Part shown: positions 33,137-44,571 of the stretch, in pieces
How positions within the stretch are numbered: the stretch's first letter is position 1
Layout of the letters: each line of letters starts with the position of its first letter
Origin: Holophagales bacterium
GTDB taxonomy: Bacteria; Acidobacteriota; Thermoanaerobaculia; Multivoradales; Multivoraceae
Assembly: GCA_009845425.1 (NCBI GenBank)
Contig: VXZQ01000017.1
Location: 337,463-401,462, forward strand
Reading direction: 5' to 3'
DNA: 64,000 bases
The notes under the pieces: model-generated
The model's database searches: none
Told to the model about the DNA's origin: nothing
The model's input: the letters and a program-made list of their open reading frames with translations, nothing else
Program-made: the position numbers and the translations under genes

Positions 33137-34986
33137 GATGCGAACCTGCCGACGTCGACCGCGCCGTAGTAGTGCCACAGAATCTCGCGGTAGGTCAGGC
33201 CGCGCTGCGCCATGAGGTACGAGCCGACCTGGCACATGCCGACGCCGTGGCCGCGGCCGCGGCCGGCGAATCGCCAGCCGGGAACGGCACCCTCCCCCGC
33301 TTCGGCGGTCAGCCGGACGAGGTGTTCGGGGATGTCGAGCAACCAGCGGATGGCGAGACCCTGGAGTTCTACTGTGCCCTCTTCGCCGATCAGGTCGATG
33401 CGCGCCACCCGTCCCGAGACGCCGCGCTCCAGCACTCTCATGGACCTGAGTCCCAGGCCGGGAAAGCGCTTCTCGACCACGGCGCGCAGGGAAGCGTGCG
33501 ACCGCCAGAGCGACCACGGCTCCGCTTTCGGTTGATCTCCAGTTCGCGGCGTCTCGTGAACGAGCAGGACCACCTGGCCGCGGACCAGGTAGACGCGCAG
33601 CCGGTCGCCCGGCGCGGCCGTCACGGACGGCGCAGGCACGCCGAGATCGCCAGGCCGGGTCCCCGGCGGAACCTTGGTCACCAACAGCGCCGACTCGGAG
33701 ACCAACGGCACCAGCCGGCGGCGACCCTGCTGGCGCAGGTCGAGCCAGCCGCCGTCGAGACCGCCCAGGCTCCCATGGACAACTTCCAGATCGCCGCCTG
33801 AACGGGCGCGGTCGAGTCGCTCATCGACCCGTCTCTCGCGCACCCCGCGAGCGCCGATGGACCTCAGCAGGTGACTGGCGGGCGAGTCCTCGGCGCCGCC
33901 CGCCAGGGTCACGACTCCCCCTTCGACACAGGCCGTTGCCAGGGGGCCTCCGCCCGCCAGAAGAGGGAAGACGTGATCGACGAGTTCGGTACTGCCGCCG
34001 CAACTCGCCGTGAACAGTGCCTCCTGGAGCGCGCCGTCACGAAGCAGGATCTCGCCGCCGGTCGCCGCGATCGCGCGGTCCGAGACAGGGTGCTCCACCT
34101 CCAGACCGCCGTAGACCTGGCATAGCGGCGTGGCGCAGAGGTCGTACCCCTCCCCCTCGAACTCGCCCAGGCGCTTTACCGCATAGGTGCGCGCGGCCAC
34201 GGCCTGCGCCTTGATCGCCTCAGGCTCCGGGTACAGGTCCGGTCCCAGCTCGACCGGCACGACGCCGCGCAGGTAGTCCTCGAGCGGCGCCGCGTTGACG
34301 ACATTCAGGCCGGCCCGGTCGCTCAGGAAGACCTCGAGCGCACCCCGGTAGCGACGGCCCAGGATGTGGACGACACCGTCCCGCGACTCGAGCCGCAGCC
34401 TCCGTCCCGCGACCCAGCCGACTCCATCCACCTCGAATCCCGGATGCTCCAGAACCTGGCCCTCGATGGTGATCCAGACGTCGTCGAACCCCTCGACATG
34501 AAGCCGGCCACGAGCCTTCTCCGCCGCCTCCCGGTCACCGAAGCGGCCCACGCGGACCCGGTACAGGCCGGTGCCCGCGTCGAGCACCGAGTCCGCCTGC
34601 TGATCGAGCAGACTCGCCAGCCGGCCGGCCAGCTTCTCCGCCTGCACCCGATCCCGCAACGCCGCCACCTGCAGGCGATGAACCCCCGGGCTCGCCGTCC
34701 CCGGCGCCGCCAGCACCTCGAAGGAGCCGGCAACCCCGTACCGCCGGCCGGTCTCCTCCACAAGCCACGAAGGCCCGTCGCAGCAGGCAACCTCGACCCG
34801 CTCAAGGTCCGTGGCCAGCCCCAGCCGAATCTCCTCCGGCAGAACGATCGACGGAGGAGACGTCGCCGCACCGGGATGCACTGCCGACGCCGTCGCCAGC
34901 AGCAGACAGGCCGCAACGCCCAGACCCAAGTCGGTCATCCACCGCTCAAGCCTCTGTGATCCGCTCACTACCATCGCCCGATCCAT
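33133..34986 (-). CDS. SpoIID/LytB-domain protein with SPOR domain
   Basis: This 617-residue protein starts with a signal peptide or anchor (residues about 16-40). A SPOR repeat (about 100-175: VHRLQVAALRDRVQAEKLAG, YRVRVGRFGDREAAEKARGR) binds denuded peptidoglycan. The SpoIID domain follows: APLEDYLRGVVPVELGPDLY, EAIKAQAVAARTYAVKR and a C-terminal GRGRGHGVGMCQVGSYLMA. SpoIID enzymes are lytic transglycosylases on glycan strands without stem peptides. A role in cell-wall remodelling at division is likely; sporulation is not implied. It heads the spoIID-meaB-mce-carA-lol transcript. Confidence 0.88.
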   Translation of the reverse strand: MDRAMVVSGSQRLERWMTDLGLGVAACLLLATASAVHPGAATSPPSIVLPEEIRLGLATDLERVEVACCDGPSWLVEETGRRYGVAGSFEVLAAPGTASPGVHRLQVAALRDRVQAEKLAGRLASLLDQQADSVLDAGTGLYRVRVGRFGDREAAEKARGRLHVEGFDDVWITIEGQVLEHPGFEVDGVGWVAGRRLRLESRDGVVHILGRRYRGALEVFLSDRAGLNVVNAAPLEDYLRGVVPVELGPDLYPEPEAIKAQAVAARTYAVKRLGEFEGEGYDLCATPLCQVYGGLEVEHPVSDRAIAATGGEILLRDGALQEALFTASCGGSTELVDHVFPLLAGGGPLATACVEGGVVTLAGGAEDSPASHLLRSIGARGVRERRVDERLDRARSGGDLEVVHGSLGGLDGGWLDLRQQGRRRLVPLVSESALLVTKVPPGTRPGDLGVPAPSVTAAPGDRLRVYLVRGQVVLLVHETPRTGDQPKAEPWSLWRSHASLRAVVEKRFPGLGLRSMRVLERGVSGRVARIDLIGEEGTVELQGLAIRWLLDIPEHLVRLTAEAGEGAVPGWRFAGRGRGHGVGMCQVGSYLMAQRGLTYREILWHYYGAVDVGRFAS

Positions 34987-35077
34987 ACGTTATTGGAAAT
35001 ACGCCAAAGCGGCGGTTCCAGTCCCCGCGGCGTCCGCTGGGACCCTCCCCCCTCCGGCCGATGCCGCGAGACGGGTG

Positions 35078-35827
35078 TTACCGATGCTGGTGCGCCTGCA
35101 ACTCGTGCCGGTAGTCGCCGACGGCGTCGATGAGGATCGGCTTCGCCATCTGGTGGAGGCGGCTGATCAGGCTGGCGGGAACGCGGCCGACCAGGGTCTG
35201 GGCACCGTCGCTGAGGTCGCCGTCGGCTTCGGAGGTCAGGTAGTAGTTGCTCGTGAACAGGGTCGGCCGGCGGGCCATGTAGCGGCCGTTGATCAGCAGG
35301 TACAGGGTGTCCGAGACGAAGGCCGAGGGCCGTCGGGCGCCGAGCTCGTCGACCACGACGACGTCGGCCTCCTGGAGCGGCCGCAGCAGGTCGGCCTGGT
35401 TGCGCGGAGCGTCGGGCTGGAAGGTCGCCTGAATGTCGGCGACCAGGCTCGTGAAGTCGACGAAGCGGCCGCCGACACCGTACTGCTCGGCCAGTTCGAT
35501 CAGCACGGCCACGGCAAGGTGCGTCTTGCCCCGACCGCTCGGGCCGATGAACACCAGTCCGGCTTCGTTCAGCGATCCGTCGAGCTCCATGAACTCCTCG
35601 ATGTACTGGTCGCAATCGCGGCGCGCGGTGAGGAGTTGATCGCCCACGTCTCCCGCGAGCCGGAAGTTGGTGAGCCGGCAACCCTGGTACTTGGGCGGAA
35701 TGCCCAGGTCGTCGACGCGGCGGCCGCGGACGCGGGTCGAGTGGCAGGTGCAGCGTCGCGCCTGGTTCGTCGCGAGGTCGACGATCCAACCGCGCCCGCC
35801 GCAGAGTTCGCAGCCTTCCTCGTTCAC
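35078..35827 (-). CDS. DnaC/IstB-like AAA+ ATPase with N-terminal zinc ribbon
   Basis: This 249-residue ATPase starts with CELCGGRGWIVDL and a further CTCHS, a zinc-ribbon pair of cysteine motifs. Walker A is IGPSGRGKTHLAV, Walker B VVVVDELG, with sensor 1 at TSNYYLT. This matches DnaC/DnaI-type helicase loaders, which place the replicative helicase on DNA. The stop is 91 bp from the SpoIID gene; the start overlaps hspR by 4 bp. Grouping with dnaK and hspR suggests cotranscription under heat-shock control. IstB of insertion sequences is excluded because no istA is near. Confidence 0.85.
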   Translation of the reverse strand: MNEEGCELCGGRGWIVDLATNQARRCTCHSTRVRGRRVDDLGIPPKYQGCRLTNFRLAGDVGDQLLTARRDCDQYIEEFMELDGSLNEAGLVFIGPSGRGKTHLAVAVLIELAEQYGVGGRFVDFTSLVADIQATFQPDAPRNQADLLRPLQEADVVVVDELGARRPSAFVSDTLYLLINGRYMARRPTLFTSNYYLTSEADGDLSDGAQTLVGRVPASLISRLHQMAKPILIDAVGDYRHELQAHQHR

Positions 35828-36255
35828 TCCTCGTCCTCGACCTTGACCAACGCGCCGCTTCGCACCCAGACCAGGGCGTGCCGGCGCCGGACACCCCGGC
35901 GGCGGTCAGCCGCGTCGCGCTCAACGATCGAGAGTAGCCTGTCCCGCTCGGCCTCGAGCCGCGCCAGGCGTTCCTGCAGAGTGAGGATGACCTCGACTCC
36001 GGCGAGGTTGACCCCCATGTCCCGGGTCAGCGTGAGGATCGACTCGAGCCGGTTCAGGGAGTCCTCATCGTAGAGGCGGGTGTTGCCATCGCTTCGTTGC
36101 GGCTCCAGCAGGCCCTCACGCTCGTACAGCCGGAGGGTCTGCGGATGGATGTCGTAGCGCTCGGCGACCTTGCTGATCATCACGTAGCGGCCGCCCCCCA
36201 CCCGCCGGCGGCGGGACGGGGGACGGCGCCCACGCGACGACCGCGGCGGCGTCAC
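35824..36255 (-). CDS. hspR: HspR-type MerR-family heat-shock repressor
   Basis: The 143-residue protein has a MerR winged helix-turn-helix: VMISKVAERYDIHPQTLRLYEREGLLEPQR, then NTRLYDEDSLNRLESIL. A long dimerising helix follows (LQERLARLEAERDRLLSIV). HspR represses dnaK and binds DnaK as corepressor. The gene abuts the dnaK stop and overlaps the helicase loader start, which is the classic dnaK-hspR pairing. The GTG at 36255 is taken as start, but the first 24 residues are basic and may be translated or not. Confidence 0.9.
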   Translation of the reverse strand: MTPPRSSRGRRPPSRRRRVGGGRYVMISKVAERYDIHPQTLRLYEREGLLEPQRSDGNTRLYDEDSLNRLESILTLTRDMGVNLAGVEVILTLQERLARLEAERDRLLSIVERDAADRRRGVRRRHALVWVRSGALVKVEDEE

Positions 36256-38205
<1,950 letters not shown>

Positions 38206-38315
38206 ACTGTCTCTCCTGAATCGTCCGGTCAGTGAACCCGAACGGGTCGGTTCTCATCTCTGGCGTCGCGGGCAGGTTCGGTCTCAACCGCCTACCTCGA
38301 CCCAGCGCGACAGGG

Positions 38316-38344
38316 ACACTAAGACCTAAGCGGCCTGTTGTCAA
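38316..38344 (-). promoter_or_regulatory. Sigma70-like promoter of dnaK
   Basis: On the minus strand TTGACA (38339-38344), a 17-bp spacer and TAGTGT (38316-38321) form a good -35 and a fair -10. A 7-bp inverted repeat, GTAATCT and AGATTAC (38358-38386), lies just upstream. No exact HAIR operator was found. Confidence 0.5.
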
Positions 38345-38428
38345 GTCCCGCTCCTCAGTAATCTGCTGGAATCAGACTAAGATTACGTCCGGGATCCTGC
38401 CGTCGGACGAGACCGGATCTGCACGTAG

Positions 38429-38908
38429 TCAGCCGCGGCTCTTTTCGACGTACCGCATCCGGAGCTGTGCGAGAAGATCCTCGAGCAACGCAGTCTCCTG
38501 CTCGGGGACGTTGCCCCGCGTCTTCTCCTGCAGCACCGCCAGCAGGTCGATGTGGAGCCGGGCCCGCGGCAGATCCTGCGCGCTCTGACCGTCCGGTAGC
38601 TGGGCGTCGCCGAGCAGGAAGGCGATCGGCTCGGCGAGTACGGCGACCAGGTCCATGAAGCCGGGAGACTGCGCCCCGGGCGGCGGCATCCGGGAGGCCG
38701 CCGCGTCCTCCGGATCGGGGAACGCGGTCGCGGACGGGGCCTGTTCAGGCCCGCCGGCCGGCGCCCCGGCCGGACTCGCCGGGCTGTCCTGACTGGCGCC
38801 CGAGGGTTGCTGCTCCGCGGCCGTCCCGGCCTTCTGGTGCTCGAGGAAGCGGTACTCTTCCCGCAGTTCGCCGTCGTCCGTGAACATCCTTCTGTCGGTG
38901 ACCTTCAC
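38429..38908 (-). CDS. DUF1844-domain protein
   Basis: The GTG at 38908 (VKVTDRRMFTDDGELREEYR) gives 159 residues. A proline/alanine-rich middle precedes the DUF1844 core near the C-terminus: PGFMDLVAVLAEPIAFLLGD, then HIDLLAVLQEKTRGN and a final helix ELRMRY-like (LAQLRMRYVEKSRG). DUF1844 proteins are small helical cytoplasmic proteins common in Acidobacteriota and related phyla, with no known activity. It diverges from mazG with 22 bp between starts. Confidence 0.7.
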   Translation of the reverse strand: MKVTDRRMFTDDGELREEYRFLEHQKAGTAAEQQPSGASQDSPASPAGAPAGGPEQAPSATAFPDPEDAAASRMPPPGAQSPGFMDLVAVLAEPIAFLLGDAQLPDGQSAQDLPRARLHIDLLAVLQEKTRGNVPEQETALLEDLLAQLRMRYVEKSRG

Positions 38909-38930
38909 TTCCGACCTCCGCTCCCCACGA

Positions 38931-39776
38931 ATGCAACACCCTAGCAAAGGAGACGGCGCCGGAACCGACTCCTGCTCGCTCGCTCCGATAGCCGATCTGA
39001 TCGACCGGCTGCGCGTCGACTGCCCATGGGACCGCGAGCTGTCGCTGGCGGATCTACGGGCGTATCTGATCGAGGAGGCCCACGAACTGGCCGCGGCGAT
39101 CGACGAGCGCGATCCCGCCGCAATCAACGAGGAACTGGGCGACCTGCTGTTCGAGGCGGTCTACGTCGCCCGCCTGACGGGCGCCGAACTGGAGGAAGTG
39201 CCGCTCGCCGGGGCGATCCGCTCCGTGATCGACAAGATGGTCGCGCGGCACCCTCATGTCTTCGGCGACGAGAAGGACCAGGCGAAGGCCGGTTCCGCCG
39301 CCGAAGTCGCGGCGATGTGGGAGCAGCGGAAGCGGAGCCACGACGGCGAGCGCTCCGTGCTGGACGGCGTGCCGGCGTCGTTGCCGGCGCTCGTGGGCGC
39401 CTACCGGCTCGGGCAGAAGGCGGCCGGCATCGGGTTCGACTGGGACTCGACCGAAGCGGTGCGAGCCAAGGTGGCCGAGGAACTCGACGAACTGGACCAG
39501 GAGACCGACGACGACCAGACCGGCCAGTCCGCCGAGGCGAAGGCGCGGGTCGAAGAGGAGCTGGGCGACGTGCTGTTCGCGGTCGCCAACCTCGCCCGTC
39601 ACCTGGACGTGGACCCGGAACGCGCGCTGGCCGCGGCGAACCGCAAGTTCCGCCTCCGTTTCGCGGCTATGGAGGCGGAACTCAAGCCTGGCGGCGACTA
39701 CCCGTTGGAGGAACTGGAACGGTTGTGGGAGCGGGTGAAGCTCAGGGTGGGTCCGGCTCGGCGGGCGTCTCCATGA
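38931..39776 (+). CDS. mazG: MazG nucleoside triphosphate pyrophosphohydrolase
   Basis: The 281-residue protein has two MazG modules: DRLRVDCPWDRELSLADL with EEAHELAAAIDE and NEELGDLLFE in the first; EELDELDQE and EEELGDVLFAVANLARHL in the second. The E-x-x-E and E-x-x-D pairs bind magnesium. MazG hydrolyses nucleoside triphosphates to monophosphates and pyrophosphate, cleaning non-canonical nucleotides or lowering (p)ppGpp. The start is the ATG at 38931, rather than the upstream open frame from 38880. Its 3' end overlaps the convergent S41-like gene by 35 bp. Confidence 0.93.
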   Translation: MQHPSKGDGAGTDSCSLAPIADLIDRLRVDCPWDRELSLADLRAYLIEEAHELAAAIDERDPAAINEELGDLLFEAVYVARLTGAELEEVPLAGAIRSVIDKMVARHPHVFGDEKDQAKAGSAAEVAAMWEQRKRSHDGERSVLDGVPASLPALVGAYRLGQKAAGIGFDWDSTEAVRAKVAEELDELDQETDDDQTGQSAEAKARVEEELGDVLFAVANLARHLDVDPERALAAANRKFRLRFAAMEAELKPGGDYPLEELERLWERVKLRVGPARRASP

Positions 39777-40956
39777 TGAACAGGCCCAGAGCCTCGTCCA
39801 GGACCGGGTCCGATCCGTCGTCCCTTTCGGCGAACGCGCTCAAGCGGCGGTCGTTGCTGACGCGGATTCTGCGGTTCAGCCGTTCGCCCTCGGGGTCCGT
39901 GTAGAAGGCCGCGGTCGTCTCGAGCACGCCGCCGCCGTTCGGCAGCTCGATCTGCCGCAGCGTTCCGGCGTAGCCGAAGGTCGACTCGCCGCTGTGGTCC
40001 GCGTCGACCGCCTGGCGCAGGACGGCGGTCAGGATCTCGGCCGGTCCCTGTGAACTGCGATCGGTCAGGACGTCGATGCTCCCCGAGAACAGGCCCCCCG
40101 CGCCCTCGAAGGTCTTGAGCTTCCGGTCCTCCCGGTCGATCAGGCTGCCCAGCTCGCCCGCGGCGAACAGGCCCGCCACCGCGTAGGCGGCCTCGGCGGA
40201 GCCTCCCGCGACGCCGCGGAGATCGATCAGCAGGGAGTCACCCCCGTAGCCGTCGAGCAACGCCTCCACCTGGGCTGCCGTGCCGGAATCGAAGCTCGGG
40301 ATCCTCAGTACGCCGACCCCGCGGATCTCCTCGAACTCCGGCGGAAGCGGCTCGTACTCGTCCAGGGTCAGGCTCGCTTCGACGCTGTTGCCGCGCCGCA
40401 CGAGCTCCAGGTTCAGTTCGGAGCCGACCGGGGCGGCGAACTGACGCCGCAGCTCCCACAGCGGCATCGCGCGGGACGAACGACCGTTGATGCCGGCGAC
40501 GATGTCAAACGGCTCCAGACCTGCGGTCTCGGCCGGACTGCCGCGGTCGACCGCGACCACATAGGCGGTGCCGCGCTCCTTGAGCACCAGGGCGCCCGAA
40601 TGCCGGCGGTCCACCTCGCGCGCCGCCCGGTACGACTCGACCTCGCTCGCGGGTACGTAGACCGAGAAGGGGTCGAGGGCATCCGTCACGCCATCCATGG
40701 CGCCCGCCGTCAGACTCCGTCCGTCGGTCTCCTCGACGTACGAGCCACGAATATGCCGAAGCACCTCCTCCCACAGCGTGAGGTACTTGTAGATCGAGTC
40801 CCGTCCGGTGTCGTCCGGGTCGTCGCTGGCGCCCAGCCAGGCGCCGCCGGCCAGACTCAGGACGAGGAGCAGGCACAGACAGACGACCGTCAGCCGAGCG
40901 CCGCCGAGACCCCAGAGGCGATTCGCCAGCGACCGCCCGCTGCCTTCCGCGTTCAC
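39742..40956 (-). CDS. S41-like C-terminal-processing protease, possibly inactive
   Basis: From the GTG at 40956 the product is 404 residues with an N-terminal membrane helix (about 21-42). A PDZ domain spans about 118-190 (VAVDRGSPAETAGLEPFDI). The S41 fold follows, with VGVLRIPSFDSGTAAQVEALL, SLLIDLRGVAGG and a nucleophile region DRSSQGPAEIL (299-309). In Ctp proteases the catalytic lysine is in an FGKG motif; here the matching place reads FGYAG (327-331), and no lysine is visible. The protein may be a non-proteolytic scaffold or use a shifted base. It is the last gene of the acd-glpX-dcd-rsbW-STAS operon. Confidence 0.8.
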   Translation of the reverse strand: MNAEGSGRSLANRLWGLGGARLTVVCLCLLLVLSLAGGAWLGASDDPDDTGRDSIYKYLTLWEEVLRHIRGSYVEETDGRSLTAGAMDGVTDALDPFSVYVPASEVESYRAAREVDRRHSGALVLKERGTAYVVAVDRGSPAETAGLEPFDIVAGINGRSSRAMPLWELRRQFAAPVGSELNLELVRRGNSVEASLTLDEYEPLPPEFEEIRGVGVLRIPSFDSGTAAQVEALLDGYGGDSLLIDLRGVAGGSAEAAYAVAGLFAAGELGSLIDREDRKLKTFEGAGGLFSGSIDVLTDRSSQGPAEILTAVLRQAVDADHSGESTFGYAGTLRQIELPNGGGVLETTAAFYTDPEGERLNRRIRVSNDRRLSAFAERDDGSDPVLDEALGLFIMETPAEPDPP

Positions 40957-40963
40957 CGCTCCC

Positions 40964-41302
40964 TCAGGCGAGCGAAGCGACTGCCTCGTCCTCGTCCTCC
41001 AGGATGTCCAGCACGGTGACCAACTGGGTGATCTGAAGCACGCCGAGGACCCTGCTCGGCAGGGAGAACAGGCGCAGCTTGCCGCCCCGGTTGGTGACCG
41101 TGGTGTAGGCGGCAACCAGCTCGCCGACGCCGGAGGAGTCGATCGCACGCACCCGCCCCATGTTGAGCAGGATGCTCGTAGCGCCCTCGCCGACCGCCGC
41201 GTGGACGGCCTCTCTCAGAGCCACATCGCCTTCGCCAATCGTGATCCTGCCCTGGAGATCGAGAATCGTCGCTCCATCGCGCTGGCGCTTTTCAATCTTC
41301 AT
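40964..41302 (-). CDS. STAS-domain anti-sigma factor antagonist (SpoIIAA/RsbV-like)
   Basis: The 112-residue protein from the ATG at 41302 (MKIEKRQRDGATILDLQGRI) is a single STAS domain. The phosphorylatable serine lies in VRAIDSSGVGELVAAY. In the partner-switching system it binds the anti-sigma kinase, here the neighbouring RsbW-like protein, whose 3' end its own start overlaps by 11 bp. The sigma factor controlled is not in this window. This overlap makes joint expression of the pair likely. Confidence 0.88.
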   Translation of the reverse strand: MKIEKRQRDGATILDLQGRITIGEGDVALREAVHAAVGEGATSILLNMGRVRAIDSSGVGELVAAYTTVTNRGGKLRLFSLPSRVLGVLQITQLVTVLDILEDEDEAVASLA

Positions 41303-41765
41303 TCGCTCCTCCCTGGTCTGTTTCGGCGCTGCTGCCCGGGGCGCCGAACTTCTTGTGAAGCCGGACCTTCGTGCCGCCATCGGCGCCGAAATCGTAGTCG
41401 ATCTTATCCATGAACCTGCGCATGTAGAAGATTCCCCTGCCTTCTGTCTTGAGCAGGTTGTCCGGGGCCAGCGGGTCCGCCACGGCGCCCGGATCGAAGC
41501 CGCTGCCCTGGTCCTCGACCGTGATGTCGACCCCGCTCTCGTCCACCGCCAGACACACGTCCACCTTCTTCTCCGGATCGAGGCCGTTGCCGTGCTTGAT
41601 CGCGTTGGTCAGCGCTTCCCGCAGTGCGATACCCATCCAGTACCCCGTCTCTTCGTCGATCGGCAGGGACTCGAGGGTTTCGTCCAGCACCGCCTGAACC
41701 AGCTCGATGTTCTCGTAGCGGCTGCCGATAGAGAGCCGAATCGTCTGCTGAACGGGTTCCGGCAC
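41292..41765 (-). CDS. RsbW/SpoIIAB-like anti-sigma serine kinase
   Basis: The 157-residue protein has a GHKL ATPase fold: N box EALTNAIKHGN, G1 box VEDQGSGFDPGA and G2 box TEGRGIFYMRRFMD. Such proteins hold a sigma factor and phosphorylate the STAS antagonist. The partner STAS protein is encoded next, overlapping by 11 bp. The C-terminal tail (GAPGSSAETDQGGANED) is disordered. dcd lies 15 bp upstream. Confidence 0.88.
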   Translation of the reverse strand: MPEPVQQTIRLSIGSRYENIELVQAVLDETLESLPIDEETGYWMGIALREALTNAIKHGNGLDPEKKVDVCLAVDESGVDITVEDQGSGFDPGAVADPLAPDNLLKTEGRGIFYMRRFMDKIDYDFGADGGTKVRLHKKFGAPGSSAETDQGGANED

Positions 41766-41780
41766 GGCAGAGCCTCCGCC

Positions 41781-42269
41781 TCAGGACCGGGCCCGGGTCG
41801 CGCCGCGCTGGTGCTGGTACCGGCTTCCAGCGCCCGGTTCGCCGTAGGCGGTCTGGGGCTCCGACTCCATCGCAATGAAGATGAGCTGCGCGATCCGGCG
41901 GCCCGCGTCGAGCACGAACGGCACCGGGCCCAGGTTCTGCAGCTCCAGCGTGATGTTCCCCTCGAATCCCGGGTCGCACCAGCCGGCCAGCGAATGGTTG
42001 ATCCACAGCCGGCCCAGCGTGGACTTGAGCTTCAGGTCGCAGGCCACGGAACGCGGAATGCGCACGAACTCGAGGGTGGTGGCGAGCACGACCTCGCTCG
42101 GGAACAGCTTGATCCTGTCGCCGTGGAACTCCTCCGGGTCACGCGTGGGGCAGATCCAGTGGTCGCCGACGCGGACGTCGTAGCTGGCCGCATTCACCTG
42201 ATCCGGTTCGAAGGGATCCACCCCGCCCGCCTCGCCCCAGGCACGAATCCAGTGGTCCGGCTTGATCAC
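41781..42269 (-). CDS. dcd: dCTP deaminase
   Basis: This 162-residue protein of the dUTPase/dCTP deaminase fold contains LKSTLGRLWINHSLAGWCDP and GFEGNITLELQNLG, the region with the catalytic glutamate, and ends in a Gly/Tyr-containing tail (PQTAYGEPGAGSRYQHQRGA) like the nucleotide-closing tail of Dcd. It makes dUTP from dCTP for dTMP synthesis. The length is slightly below the usual 185-190. It is in the operon with glpX (36 bp) and the anti-sigma pair. Confidence 0.87.
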   Translation of the reverse strand: MIKPDHWIRAWGEAGGVDPFEPDQVNAASYDVRVGDHWICPTRDPEEFHGDRIKLFPSEVVLATTLEFVRIPRSVACDLKLKSTLGRLWINHSLAGWCDPGFEGNITLELQNLGPVPFVLDAGRRIAQLIFIAMESEPQTAYGEPGAGSRYQHQRGATRARS

Positions 42270-42305
42270 GACCGCTCCGCCACTGTGCCGTCCACGTTCG
42301 CCACC

Positions 42306-43280
42306 TCAGTAGAAGTAGACGGGACCGCCGTCCTCGCCCCGGTGAATCGTCTCGACGAATCGAATGACGCCTTCCTTGAGCGACATGGTCAACGTCGACG
42401 TCCGGAAGCCGTCACCGAAGAAGCGAACACCGCGCAGCAGGTCGCCGCCGGTGACGCCGGTGCAGCAGAACAGGATGTCCTCCCCGGGCGCGAGCTCTTC
42501 GGTCCTGTAGATGCGGTCGGGATCCTCGATGTCGAACTCGGCGAGCCGCCGCTTCTGCTCGTCGGAAAGCGCCGACAGCCGCCCCTGGATCTCGCCGCCG
42601 AGGCACCGCATCGCCGCCGCCGTGATCACTCCTTCCGGCGCCCCGCCGGCGCCGATCACCGCGTGGACGCCGGTGCCGCGAACCGCCGCCGCGATCGCCG
42701 TCGACAGATCCCCGTCGCCGATCAGCTTGATTCGCGCCCCGGCGGTCCGGATGTCGTCGATCAGACTCCGGTGCCGGTCCCGGTCGAGTACGACCACGGT
42801 CAAGGCGCTGACGGCACAGTCGAAGGCGCCCGCGATCGCCTTCAGGTTGTCCTCTACCGGAGCGTCCAGGTCGACCTTGCCGCGGGCGGTCGGGCCGACC
42901 ACGATCTTGTCCATGTAGATGTCGGGGGCGTGGAGCAGGCCGCCGCGCTCGGACGCGGCGAGCACCGCCATCGCGTCGGAAGCCCCGGTGGCACAGAGAT
43001 TCGTCCCCTCCAGAGGGTCGACCGCGAAGTCCACCTGCAGATCGCCCGCGGCCCGGCGGCCGACCTTCTCACCGACGTAGAGCATCGGCGCCCTGTCCCG
43101 CTCCCCCTCGCCAATCACCACCCGGCCGTCGATGGCCATGTCCGCCAGGACCCCGCGCATCGCCTCGACGGCGACGTGGTCCGAGTGGTGGCGGTCGCCG
43201 TAGCCCATCGTCTGCGCGGCCGCGACCGCGGCGGCCTCGGTGACGGCGACGAAGTCGTGGTCGCGGAGCTCCCCGGTCAC
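42306..43280 (-). CDS. glpX: Fructose-1,6-bisphosphatase class II
   Basis: The GTG at 43280 gives a 324-residue protein of the GlpX family, which dephosphorylates fructose-1,6-bisphosphate in gluconeogenesis. Metal and substrate motifs are visible: [14 protein letters not shown], the [12 protein letters not shown] block, [11 protein letters not shown] and [20 protein letters not shown]. The start overlaps the acyl-CoA dehydrogenase stop by 4 bp. A longer upstream frame is a shadow of the dehydrogenase. Sedoheptulose-1,7-bisphosphate may be a second substrate, as in some GlpX enzymes. Confidence 0.94.
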   Translation of the reverse strand: MTGELRDHDFVAVTEAAAVAAAQTMGYGDRHHSDHVAVEAMRGVLADMAIDGRVVIGEGERDRAPMLYVGEKVGRRAAGDLQVDFAVDPLEGTNLCATGASDAMAVLAASERGGLLHAPDIYMDKIVVGPTARGKVDLDAPVEDNLKAIAGAFDCAVSALTVVVLDRDRHRSLIDDIRTAGARIKLIGDGDLSTAIAAAVRGTGVHAVIGAGGAPEGVITAAAMRCLGGEIQGRLSALSDEQKRRLAEFDIEDPDRIYRTEELAPGEDILFCCTGVTGGDLLRGVRFFGDGFRTSTLTMSLKEGVIRFVETIHRGEDGGPVYFY

Positions 43281-44524
43281 GAGCCGGCCCCCGCGGCGGC
43301 AGCAGCCAGCTCCGGCCGGTCCGCGGCCTCGCGCGCCTGCCTGCGGCTCATCGGCGGGTTGAAGGAGGGAATGCCGGTGATCGCCGCACCGATCACGAGG
43401 CCATGGATGTCGTGCGTGCCCTCGTAGGTGTAGACGGACTCGATGTTCAGCATGTGGCGTACCACCGGGTACTCGTCGGAGATGCCGTTGGCGCCCAGGA
43501 TCTCGCGCGCCAGCTTCGCGCACTCGCGCGCCACCCAGACGTTGTTCCGCTTGCACATCGACACGTGCTGCGGTTCCATCGTCCCCGCCGTCTTGAGCCC
43601 CGCCAACTGGTAGACGAGGAACTGTCCCTTGGTGATCTCGGTGATCATCCAGGCAAGCTTCTCCTGGACGAGCTGGTGACTGGCGATCGGCTGACCGGCG
43701 AATTGCACCCGTTGACGGGCATACTCGAGCGCCGTGTAGTAGCACTCCATCGCCGACCCGAGGCCGCCCCAGCAGATGCCGTAGCGCGCCTGGTTCAGGG
43801 TCTGGAGCGCCGAGCCGACGCCCCTTGTGCCCGGCAGGATGTTGTCGGCCGGAATGCGGCAGTTCTGGAACGAGAGCTCGCCGGTGACCGAGGCGCGGAG
43901 CGAGAACTTCCCGTGCTGCTCCGCGCTGACGAAGCCCTCCGTGCCCTTCTCGACGAGGAACCCGCGGATCCCCTCGTCCGTTCGGGCCCAGACGACGGCG
44001 ACATCGGCGACGCTGCCGTTCGTGATCCACTGCTTGGCGCCGTTCAGCACCCAGTAGTCCCCGTCCCGACGAGCGCGCGTGCGCATCGCCGACGGATTCG
44101 AACCGAAGTCCGGTTCGGTGAGCCCGAAGCAGCCGATCATCCGCCCGCTCGCCAGGCCGGGAATGAACCGGTCCTTCTGCTCCCGGGAGCCGAACGTGAG
44201 AATCGGGTACATCACCAGGGAACTCTGGACCGAGACCATGCTGCGGATCCCGGAGTCCCCGCGCTCCAGCTCCTGCATGACGAGGCCGTAGGCGACGTCG
44301 CCCAGGCCCGGCAGCCCGTACTCCGTGAAGTTCGCCCCGAACAGGTTCAGATCGCCGAGTTCGGGAGCCAACTCCATCGGCGCCCGCGCCTCGCGATGGC
44401 ACTGCTCGATGATCGGCTTCACCCGCTCGTCGACGAACTGGCGGACCGTGTCCCGGATGAGTCGCTCCTCGCCGCTGAGCAGCGAGTCGAAGTTCATGAA
44501 ATCAACGCCTGGAAATCGGTCCAA
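43277..44524 (-). CDS. Acyl-CoA dehydrogenase, glutaryl-CoA dehydrogenase-like
   Basis: The 415-residue flavoprotein oxidises an acyl-CoA to the enoyl-CoA using FAD. The motifs are [27 protein letters not shown] and the C-terminal catalytic block [16 protein letters not shown]. The EGTHDIH form with arginine-rich surroundings is closest to glutaryl-CoA dehydrogenase, although substrate choice cannot be confirmed. The start may be the ATG at 44524 or the internal one at 44497. It leads the operon with glpX and may be transcribed from a promoter before 44571. Confidence 0.9.
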   Translation of the reverse strand: MDRFPGVDFMNFDSLLSGEERLIRDTVRQFVDERVKPIIEQCHREARAPMELAPELGDLNLFGANFTEYGLPGLGDVAYGLVMQELERGDSGIRSMVSVQSSLVMYPILTFGSREQKDRFIPGLASGRMIGCFGLTEPDFGSNPSAMRTRARRDGDYWVLNGAKQWITNGSVADVAVVWARTDEGIRGFLVEKGTEGFVSAEQHGKFSLRASVTGELSFQNCRIPADNILPGTRGVGSALQTLNQARYGICWGGLGSAMECYYTALEYARQRVQFAGQPIASHQLVQEKLAWMITEITKGQFLVYQLAGLKTAGTMEPQHVSMCKRNNVWVARECAKLAREILGANGISDEYPVVRHMLNIESVYTYEGTHDIHGLVIGAAITGIPSFNPPMSRRQAREAADRPELAAAAAGAGS

Positions 44525-44571
44525 AGCCCTCTCCCGGGTGGTTCACGGCAGCGCCGAACCCTACCAGTAGG

